A stretch of 13,178 nt of DNA from NCBI GenBank assembly GCA_903918595.1, contig CAIXFB010000281.1, positions 1-13,178 on the forward strand. The letters run 5' to 3'. Made by a program: the position numbers and the translations under genes. Below the pieces are notes generated by a model that was not told where the DNA came from, made no database searches, and worked only from the letters and a program-made list of their open reading frames with translations. Positions 7,396 through 12,203 of this stretch are shown here, piece by piece. Source of the stretch: an uncultured Actinomycetes bacterium. GTDB lineage: Bacteria > Actinomycetota > Actinomycetes > S36-B12. Within the stretch, counting starts at the first letter, position 1. Every line of letters starts with the position of its first letter.

Positions 7396-8351
7396 TCGGT
7401 GGCATGCAGGGCGGCATTGAGCCCGCCCCACGTTCCCGTTCGCGCAACCACCTCGATTGCCCCGGTGAGTGAATTGCGGCGGAAAAGCAGATCATTCTGG
7501 CCCGAGAGAGCTGATGCCTTGCTCAAGGTGCCATCGGGGAGGGTCACTTTGGATCCGCCCGTGACGTACAGACCGGCTTCGACCACGCAGCCATTGCCGA
7601 GCGAGATTCCAACGCCGGCGTTCGCGCCGATCAGACAGCCGGTGCCGATGGTGATCATCTCCTTGCCACCACCAGAGAGCGTGCCCATGATCGATGCCCC
7701 ACCACCAATGTCCGAACCATCACCGACCACGACACCAGCTGAAATGCGCCCTTCCACCATCGAGGTGCCGAGGGTGCCGGCATTGAAGTTCACAAAACCT
7801 TCGTGCATCACCACGGTTCCGGGAGCGAGGTATGCGCCTAAGCGCACCCTGTCCGCGTCAGCGATTCGCACGCCCGAAGGTGCGACATAGTCGATCATGC
7901 GGGGAAAACGATCTGTGCCATAGACGGTCACCTGCGCTCCCCGACTCCTAGTCCGCAAGCGCACTTCGCTCAGACGATCGATCGGCACAGCACCGAGGTT
8001 GGTCCACGCCACAATCGGCAACAGGCCAAAGATCCCATCCAGATTGATCGTGCGCGGTTGAACGAGCCGCGCTGAGAGCAGGTGCAACCGCAGATAAGCA
8101 TCGGCGGTATCTACCGGGGGAGCCTGAAGATCAGGGATAACGGTCCGAACCACGCTCACTGTCACACCGCGTAACTCGTCTTGCGAAATCCCGGCATCAA
8201 GGTGTGCCACATCTGTCGGCTGATCGCCGAGTGTGGGCTCTGGGTACCACACGTCGATGATCGTGTTTCCATCCAAGGTGGCGAGGCCAAGCCCTGAGGC
8301 TGCGCCGGCTACGCGATCGAGCGGGGTGGTGGGGTCTGGGTTCGTGGTCAC
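7392..8351 (-). CDS. dapD: Tetrahydrodipicolinate N-succinyltransferase (DapD)
   Basis: This 319-residue enzyme makes N-succinyl-2-amino-6-oxopimelate from tetrahydrodipicolinate and succinyl-CoA. Length and sequence fit the actinobacterial DapD group (M. tuberculosis Rv1201c, 317 aa). The C-terminal half is a left-handed beta-helix with hexapeptide-type turns (about 165-270: AYLAPGTVVMHEGFVNFNAG, then ISAGVVVGDGSDIGGG). The MVEGR motif holds E200, matching the catalytic Glu199 described in the mycobacterial enzyme. The start is the GTG at 8351 with no Shine-Dalgarno sequence; a TACGGT hexamer lies 6 nt upstream, so translation is probably leaderless. It is divergent from dapE with a 17-bp spacer, so consecutive steps of one pathway share a control region. 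Confidence 0.96.
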   Translation of the reverse strand: MTTNPDPTTPLDRVAGAASGLGLATLDGNTIIDVWYPEPTLGDQPTDVAHLDAGISQDELRGVTVSVVRTVIPDLQAPPVDTADAYLRLHLLSARLVQPRTINLDGIFGLLPIVAWTNLGAVPIDRLSEVRLRTRSRGAQVTVYGTDRFPRMIDYVAPSGVRIADADRVRLGAYLAPGTVVMHEGFVNFNAGTLGTSMVEGRISAGVVVGDGSDIGGGASIMGTLSGGGKEMITIGTGCLIGANAGVGISLGNGCVVEAGLYVTGGSKVTLPDGTLSKASALSGQNDLLFRRNSLTGAIEVVARTGTWGGLNAALHATD

Positions 8352-8356
8352 CGCAC

Positions 8357-8363
8357 TACCGTA
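8357..8363. promoter_or_regulatory. Overlapping mirror-image -10 elements of dapD and dapE
   Basis: The 7-bp string TACCGTA contains TACCGT on the plus strand (8357-8362) and TACGGT on the minus strand (8363 down to 8358). Each hexamer is TANNNT type and is followed by exactly 6 nt and a GTG start: 8369 for dapE, 8351 for dapD. There is no room for a ribosome binding site in the 17-bp spacer. The likely reading is one symmetric, bidirectional promoter giving leaderless mRNAs both ways. The -35 regions would lie inside the opposite genes and show no clear consensus. Confidence 0.6.
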
Positions 8364-8368
8364 GCGAC

Positions 8369-9439
8369 GTGACCAGTTTGCCGCCGTTGCGCATTGACGC
8401 TGGTGTTGTCGAACTCACCGCCCAGCTGATCGACATCCCCAGTGAGTCCCACCACGAGAGTGCCCTTGCCGATCTGGTGGCGGATGCCCTGGCCGCCTGT
8501 GAACACCTGCAGGTGGACCGGTTTGGAGACACCATCGTCGCCCGAACAGATCTCGGAAGATCCAACCGGGTGTTGATCGGTGGCCATCTCGACACTGTGC
8601 CGGCCAATGGAAACCTGCCGCATCGCACCGAGGGCGATCTGATCTACGGGCTCGGCGCTGCAGATATGAAGGCTGGGCTTGCGATTGGTCTGCGCTTAGC
8701 AACCACGGTCAGCTCACCCGCTCGTGATGTGACCTACGTTTTCTATTCTGGAGAAGAGGTCGCGGCGCAGTTCAATGGCCTTGGTCATGTGATGCAGCGC
8801 AATCCAGAACTACTGGCGTGTGATGCGGCGATTCTGATGGAGCCGACAAACGGGATTGTCGAGGCTGGCTGCCAGGGCACGATGCGGGTGCAGATCGCGA
8901 TTCCTGGGGAGCGCGCACATAGTGCTCGATCGTGGATGGGCGTCAACGCAATTCATTCGTCACGTCAAGTGTTGACGATTCTGGAGGAGTATCAGCCACG
9001 TCGGCCGATTGTTGAGGGCCTCGAGTACCGCGAGGGCCTGAACGCGGTGGCGATCACGGGCGGAATCGCTGGCAATGTGATTCCAGATGAATGCATCGTC
9101 ACCGTCAATTACCGCTTTGCCCCGGATCGCAGTGTGGCCGAGGCTGAGGCCCATCTTCGCGAGGTTTTTTCGGGCTGGGAACTCACAGTTGTCGACGAAG
9201 CTCCAGCTGCCCGACCAGGTCTTGACCTGCCGATGATCCAGGATTTTGCAGCAGCTATGGGTTCCCCTGCGCAACCCAAATTCGGCTGGACCGATGTTGC
9301 TCGTTTCGCCGCGCTCGATGTTCCTGCACTGAATTTTGGGCCGGGGGATCCGACGCTTGCGCATCACCAGGACGAGTGCGTGTCTATGACGCAGGTGCTC
9401 GACGTCGAATCTCGAATGCGCGACTGGCTCACGCGGTAG
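8369..9439 (+). CDS. dapE: Succinyl-diaminopimelate desuccinylase (DapE)
   Basis: This 356-residue M20-family zinc amidohydrolase removes succinate from N-succinyl-LL-diaminopimelate to give LL-diaminopimelate. The di-zinc site is visible: H73 and D75 in GGHLDTVP, D99 in GAADMKAG, general base E129 and ligand E130 in YSGEEV, E158 in MEPT, and H332 in AHHQDECV. The lid or dimerisation domain (about 170-280) carries the usual GERAHSARSW and NVIPDEC segments. It starts with GTG and, like dapD, lacks a Shine-Dalgarno sequence. The pairing with dapD and the presence of dapC upstream in the window support DapE over other M20 peptidases. It ends 21 bp before a large hairpin shared with the convergent YceI gene. 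Confidence 0.95.
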   Translation: MTSLPPLRIDAGVVELTAQLIDIPSESHHESALADLVADALAACEHLQVDRFGDTIVARTDLGRSNRVLIGGHLDTVPANGNLPHRTEGDLIYGLGAADMKAGLAIGLRLATTVSSPARDVTYVFYSGEEVAAQFNGLGHVMQRNPELLACDAAILMEPTNGIVEAGCQGTMRVQIAIPGERAHSARSWMGVNAIHSSRQVLTILEEYQPRRPIVEGLEYREGLNAVAITGGIAGNVIPDECIVTVNYRFAPDRSVAEAEAHLREVFSGWELTVVDEAPAARPGLDLPMIQDFAAAMGSPAQPKFGWTDVARFAALDVPALNFGPGDPTLAHHQDECVSMTQVLDVESRMRDWLTR

Positions 9440-9460
9440 CCCGTCCCCAACACACAGCTC

Positions 9461-9519
9461 GAGCCTCTAACGGCGGTTCGGCATCGGATTTCTCCGGACA
9501 GAACCGCCGCCAGAGGCTC
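9461..9519. terminator. Bidirectional hairpin between dapE and the YceI gene
   Basis: GAGCCTCTAACGGCGGTTC (9461-9479) pairs with GAACCGCCGCCAGAGGCTC (9501-9519): 9 plus 8 bp around a 2x2 internal loop. The 21-nt apical part holds a second small stem (CGGA 9485-9488 with TCCG 9493-9496, loop TTTC). It lies between convergent genes, 21 bp from each stop. There is no U-run on either side, as is common for actinobacterial terminators. Confidence 0.75.
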
Positions 9520-9539
9520 GGCAGTATCGATGATGAGCG

Positions 9540-10085
9540 TCAGGCTTGCTTGACTGCTTCAACGTCGAGAGTGATCTTGATGTTCTCCGAGACAAGCACG
9601 CCACCGGTGTCGAGTGCCACGTTCCACTCAAGCCCGAAGTCGCGACGGTTGATCTCTGCTTCGCCTTCGAAACCGATGCGGGTGTTGCCCCACGGGTCCT
9701 GTGAAATACCGACGAGCTCGAACTTGACCGGAACGCTCTTGGTGACGCCATGAACGCTGAGGTCACCAGTCACCACAAAGCTGTTGCCCTTGGCTTCAAC
9801 GCCCGTGGAGATGAAGGCCATCTCGGGGAAGGACTCAACGTCGAAGAACTCGGCGGAGCGCAGGTGGTTGTCGCGATCCGCGTTCTGGGTGTCGACGCTG
9901 GTGAGTAGCACGGTGAGTTGGGCTGAGGAGTTGGCGGGGTTGTCGCCATCAAGAGTGAAGGAACCAGCAAAATCGGTGAAGCGACCGCGGACCTTGGCGA
10001 TCATCGCGTGCCGCACGGAAAAGCCGATGGTGGTGTGGGTCGGGTCGATCTGCCATGTACCCGTGGTGTCAGTCAGATTGGTCAT
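9540..10085 (-). CDS. YceI family protein, cytoplasmic
   Basis: This 181-residue protein has the YceI lipocalin-like beta-barrel fold, a family that binds polyisoprenoid-type amphiphiles and is often stress-induced. Recognisable family stretches are WQIDPTHTTIGFSVRHAMIA, then KVRGRFTDFAGSF near the N-terminus. Further on come HLRSAEFFDVESFPEMAF, GDLSVHGVTKSV and, near the C-terminus, NRRDFGLEWN. There is no signal peptide, so unlike E. coli YceI it should be cytoplasmic. The ATG start is well supported by AGGAGG 6 nt upstream. Its upstream region (10098-10145) carries a palindrome and a direct repeat that look like operators, suggesting control by a repressor. No regulator gene is present next to it. 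The actual ligand is unknown. Confidence 0.93.
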   Translation of the reverse strand: MTNLTDTTGTWQIDPTHTTIGFSVRHAMIAKVRGRFTDFAGSFTLDGDNPANSSAQLTVLLTSVDTQNADRDNHLRSAEFFDVESFPEMAFISTGVEAKGNSFVVTGDLSVHGVTKSVPVKFELVGISQDPWGNTRIGFEGEAEINRRDFGLEWNVALDTGGVLVSENIKITLDVEAVKQA

Positions 10086-10091
10086 AGGAGT

Positions 10092-10097
10092 CCTCCT
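10092..10097 (-). promoter_or_regulatory. Ribosome binding site of the YceI gene
   Basis: AGGAGG on the minus strand, 6 nt before the ATG at 10085. Confidence 0.85.
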
Positions 10098-10102
10098 GTA
10101 GA

Positions 10103-10141
10103 TGAATATTCAACTATTTGGTTGAAGATACAACTACTTGG
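10103..10141. promoter_or_regulatory. Putative operator/promoter region of the YceI gene
   Basis: TGAATATTCA (10103-10112) is a perfect 10-bp palindrome. TTCAAC (10109-10114) and GTTGAA (10121-10126) form an inverted repeat with a 6-nt spacer. CAACTATTTGG (10111-10121) and CAACTACTTGG (10131-10141) are direct repeats with one mismatch, 20 bp apart. On the minus strand TTGTAT, 17 nt and AATATT could be the -35 and -10 boxes of the YceI promoter, so the repeats would cover it. The AT-rich, TTGAATATTCAA-like character suggests a MarR-type dimeric repressor; this is inference. Confidence 0.5.
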
Positions 10142-10164
10142 CACCTGATGTCCAATCCGATCCG

Positions 10165-10170
10165 TACGAT
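10165..10170 (+). promoter_or_regulatory. Putative -10 element of the LOG-family gene
   Basis: TACGAT (TANNNT type) is followed by 7 nt and an in-frame GTG at 10178, compatible with a leaderless mRNA. No convincing -35 box at the normal distance is seen (TTGGCA at 10138-10143 is 21 nt upstream). Confidence 0.4.
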
Positions 10171-10177
10171 TGCCGCC

Positions 10178-10729
10178 GTGTCCTCCATGCGCTCCTACGC
10201 CGTGTGTGTCTTTTGCGCTTCCAGTACTGCGATAGACCCTCGATACCTGAAACTGGCCGCCGAAACCGGGGAAGCCATAGCCAGGTTGGGCTGGACCCTT
10301 GTCTCAGGTGGAGGCGGCATCTCCATGATGGGAGCCATCGCAGCTAGTGCGCGAGAACACGGTGGGCGCACCGTGGGCGTGATTCCCCAAGCCCTGGTAG
10401 ACCTCGAGGTGGCCGACAACCAGGCCAACGAACTCGTGGTGACCACGGACATGCGCCACCGCAAAGGCGTCATGGACGAGCGCTCTGACGCTTTCCTAGC
10501 GCTACCTGGTGGGATCGGCACCCTCGAGGAACTCATGGAAGTCTGGACCGCCCACAGCCTGAATATGCACGAGAAGCCTGTAGTGGTGCTCGACCCGTGG
10601 GGTGACTATGACCTGCTCCGCGCTCAGGTGGCGCACTGGGTCGAGCGAGGATTTGTCCGGCCGGATGCGGTTGCGAGGGTCCGGTGGGTGATCTCAATTG
10701 ATGAGGCAATGGTCGCCCTAGCACGATGA
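10178..10729 (+). CDS. LOG family nucleotide phosphoribohydrolase (TIGR00730)
   Basis: This protein of about 183 residues belongs to the LOG (lysine decarboxylase-like) family. Members hydrolyse nucleoside 5'-monophosphates, classically cytokinin riboside monophosphates, to base and ribose 5-phosphate. Motifs seen are VCVFCASS near the N-terminus, SGGGGISMMGAIA (43-55), MRHRK (92-96), and the family signature PGGIGTLEELMEVWT (110-124). The M. tuberculosis homologue Rv1205 also lies downstream of dapD-dapE and makes cytokinins, so the position is conserved. The start is uncertain: GTG 10178 fits a leaderless promoter, ATG 10187 gives the shortest family-like N-terminus (MRSYAV), and ATG 10148 or TTG 10118 would add poorly conserved residues. 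The physiological substrate here is unknown. The DivIVA-domain gene follows after 12 bp. Confidence 0.9.
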   Translation: MSSMRSYAVCVFCASSTAIDPRYLKLAAETGEAIARLGWTLVSGGGGISMMGAIAASAREHGGRTVGVIPQALVDLEVADNQANELVVTTDMRHRKGVMDERSDAFLALPGGIGTLEELMEVWTAHSLNMHEKPVVVLDPWGDYDLLRAQVAHWVERGFVRPDAVARVRWVISIDEAMVALAR

Positions 10730-10741
10730 ACGAGGGGATTC

Positions 10742-10981
10742 ATGGTGAGATTGGGCATGGCCGTCGTCTTTTTCCTCCTCGCATTCGCCGTGATCGTGGT
10801 CGCGGCACTCATGGTGACCGGCCGCTGGAATCCGGCAAATGGCACAGAGACAGACCCGCGCGGACCAGGCCAGATCGACGGCCGGGTGCGTTTTGACGTG
10901 GCCATTCGGGGCTATCGCATGGACCAGGTCGACGAGGTTATTGCCGAACTTCAGGCAAAGGTGCGCCAACTGGAAAAGTGA
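10742..10981 (+). CDS. Small DivIVA domain-containing membrane protein
   Basis: This 79-residue protein has one N-terminal membrane helix (about 4-26), a short Gly/Pro-rich linker, and a C-terminal DivIVA-type helix (48-79: RVRFDVAIRGYRMDQVDEVI and onward). The FDVAIRGYRMDQVD stretch is the hallmark of the actinobacterial DivIVA motif. The helix ends abruptly at QLEK, so there is only a short coiled coil rather than the long one of Wag31. It starts at ATG with AGGGG 4 nt upstream and follows the LOG gene by 12 bp, so they are probably cotranscribed. A similar protein (Rv1209) sits in the equivalent place in M. tuberculosis. A role at the membrane in growth or septation is likely from the domain but unproven. 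Confidence 0.85.
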   Translation: MVRLGMAVVFFLLAFAVIVVAALMVTGRWNPANGTETDPRGPGQIDGRVRFDVAIRGYRMDQVDEVIAELQAKVRQLEK

Positions 10982-11055
10982 GGGTCCCCCCCCATGCCTC
11001 ACCAAAGACCGAACTCCGTTGAGGGGGCGGGGAAGCGCCGATTGCCCCGCTTGGA

Positions 11056-11061
11056 GATAAT
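11056..11061 (+). promoter_or_regulatory. Putative -10 box of the DUF3117 gene
   Basis: GATAAT is a good -10 match in a GC-rich spacer. The matching -35 region (about 11033-11038) is weak. A start at about 11068 would give a leader of about 100 nt. Just upstream, GCGGGG (11027-11032) and CCCCGC (11045-11050) can form a hairpin that may end the DivIVA transcript. Confidence 0.45.
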
Positions 11062-11067
11062 GGTGCC

Positions 11068-11169
11068 TCGTCGTTGAGGGAACCACCCAGGAGACCCGCA
11101 ACGCCTAAGCCAAGGTCGGCTCGCCATGCGGGCAGACCGACTTGAGCCGGACAACGGAAGGGGACGCAG
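11068..11169 (+). other. Structured 5' leader of the DUF3117 gene
   Basis: Two consecutive hairpins can be drawn. Hairpin 1: CGTTG-A-GGG (11072-11080) with CCC-G-CAACG (11095-11103), 5 plus 3 bp around one mismatch, 14-nt loop. Hairpin 2: AGGTCGG (11113-11119) with CCGACTT (11137-11143), 7 bp including one G-U, with an inner GCC/GGC stem. The purine-rich site GGAAGGGGA (11156-11164) follows, 5 nt before the start codon. This may be a regulatory leader or only a stable untranslated region; no known riboswitch is recognised. Confidence 0.35.
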
Positions 11170-11337
11170 ATGGCCGCGATGAAGCCGCGGACGGGCGATG
11201 GCCCAATGGAGGTCACCAAGGAGGGTCGCGGGTACGTCATGCGCGTTCCACTTGAAGGTGGTGGCCGTCTGGTCGTCGAGCTCAACAAGGATGAGGCCCA
11301 AGATCTGGGAGAGAAGTTACTCGCGGTTTTTGCCTGA
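11170..11337 (+). CDS. DUF3117 domain protein
   Basis: This 55-residue protein is one of the most conserved small proteins of Actinobacteria; its function is not known. The whole length matches the family: MAAMKPRTGDGPMEVTKEGR, a basic start followed by a short beta-rich stretch (GYVMRVPLEGGGRLVVEL) and a final helix (NKDEAQDLGEKLLAVF). It starts at ATG with a purine-rich GGAAGGGG site and is followed 23 bp on by a strong terminator, so it is a separate small transcription unit with a long leader. The equivalent gene Rv1211 occupies the same relative place in M. tuberculosis. There are no cysteines, membrane segments or catalytic motifs. Confidence 0.93.
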   Translation: MAAMKPRTGDGPMEVTKEGRGYVMRVPLEGGGRLVVELNKDEAQDLGEKLLAVFA

Positions 11338-11360
11338 TCCTGAGTCACACACTCGTCTTC

Positions 11361-11397
11361 GGGGCCTTCAGCGTTCGCGCTGAGGGCCCCGTTTTGT
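11361..11397 (+). terminator. Intrinsic terminator of the DUF3117 gene
   Basis: GGGGCCTTCAGCG (11361-11373) and CGCTGAGGGCCCC (11378-11390) make an uninterrupted 13-bp stem with one G-U pair, closed by a TTCG tetraloop. GTTTTGT follows. This is a canonical plus-strand terminator, lying between convergent genes. Confidence 0.92.
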
Positions 11398-11418
11398 GTG
11401 CCGGATCAACCCCGTGCG

Positions 11419-12069
11419 TCAGCTGCGTCCGCGCAGAGCACCAACGAGCAAACCGGAACCCGAAGTGATGAGGGCGGGCAACCAGTCGTCGTCGTCGCGC
11501 AATTGTGCTGCGGTGTCACGCAGCGCAATCGTCTCTGGATCGCGCCGCGAAGGGTCAGCGATTGCATTTTCTTCAAGAACCCCAACAAATACGACGAGGC
11601 CACCAATACGCAACAGCCGCTTTGCTTGAGCTAAAGCCGCGGGGTACTCAGCGCGGTCGCCGTCAATGACAACCATGTCATAGGCGGCGTCAGACATGCG
11701 TGGCAATACTTCGAGTGCTCTGCCAGCGATGAGGCGGGCACGCAGATGATCAAACCCCAAAGCGGCGAGAGTTTCGCGAGCCACCCGCTGGCTCTCTGCC
11801 TCAATGTCAATGCTGGTCAGCACACCGCCAGGAGTGATGCCTCGCAGAAGTGCTGCTCCAGAGACTCCAGTGCCGGTTCCGACTTCAACGATTGCTTGTG
11901 CCTGCACTGATGCAGCCAGCAATTCCAAGGTGGCAGCAGCAGCAGCGCTCACCGGCTGGCATCCCAAATCCTCTGCCCGAGCCCGAGCCTCACGAATTGC
12001 TTCTGGCTCTTCTAGCCAATTCTCGGCGTACTTCCACGAGCTTGCCGTGGGTGGGGTGGATGCGGTGAT
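11419..12069 (-). CDS. SAM-dependent O-methyltransferase (class I, CCoAOMT-like), apparent ATC start
   Basis: This class I methyltransferase of about 216 residues is related to the catechol/caffeoyl-CoA type (Methyltransf_3) and to M. tuberculosis Rv1220c (about 215 aa). With the start at 12069, the SAM motif I VEVGTGTGVSG is at 61-71, the acidic motif II residue D88 is in TSIDIE, and the metal-site-like D136 and D138 are in VVIDGD. No ATG, GTG or TTG lies in frame between the TTG at 11967 and the upstream end. The segment from 12069 encodes family-like sequence (SSWKYAENWLEEPEAIREAR) and a perfect GGAGG lies 6 nt before the ATC codon at 12069-12067. Starting at TTG 11967 would give only 182 residues and cut into the conserved N-terminal helices. 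The substrate is unknown. It is divergent from htrA, as in mycobacteria, but without sigE between. Confidence 0.85.
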   Translation of the reverse strand: MTASTPPTASSWKYAENWLEEPEAIREARARAEDLGCQPVSAAAAATLELLAASVQAQAIVEVGTGTGVSGAALLRGITPGGVLTSIDIEAESQRVARETLAALGFDHLRARLIAGRALEVLPRMSDAAYDMVVIDGDRAEYPAALAQAKRLLRIGGLVVFVGVLEENAIADPSRRDPETIALRDTAAQLRDDDDWLPALITSGSGLLVGALRGRS

Positions 12070-12075
12070 GGTGCA

Positions 12076-12080
12076 CCTCC
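12076..12080 (-). promoter_or_regulatory. Ribosome binding site of the O-methyltransferase gene
   Basis: GGAGG on the minus strand followed by the 6-nt spacer TGCACC and then ATC. It is the only good Shine-Dalgarno sequence near the conserved N-terminus, and it decides the start in favour of the non-standard codon. Confidence 0.65.
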
Positions 12081-12190
12081 AGTCAAGTTGTGGTCGCCTA
12101 GGTGGGATTCGCGTCGAGCCTAGCGTTGATCTACGGTAGCGGGAGAAGTCGATGAGATAGTCAGACGAATGCCTCGAGAAAATGCCTTGA

Positions 12191-12197
12191 GAGAGGG
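12191..12197 (+). promoter_or_regulatory. Ribosome binding site of htrA
   Basis: GAGAGGG lies 6 nt before the ATG at 12204. The rest of the 134-bp spacer (12070-12203) must hold both divergent promoters. No ECF-type GGAAC box and no convincing -35/-10 pair is seen. Confidence 0.6.
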
Positions 12198-12203
12198 CGC
12201 GAC

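Noticed and set aside
7399..7890. A 163-codon plus-strand frame opposite dapD.
   Set aside because: Antisense to the hexapeptide-repeat part of DapD; its composition is that of a shadow frame with no recognisable motif.
10986..10993. A run of eight C after the DivIVA-domain gene as a phase-variation tract.
   Set aside because: It lies outside any coding region, just after the stop, and has no visible promoter role; a single homopolymer is weak evidence.
11396..11634. Plus-strand frames of 77-78 codons in the 3' part of the O-methyltransferase gene.
   Set aside because: They overlap a conserved gene on the opposite strand, and no ribosome binding site or family motif is seen.
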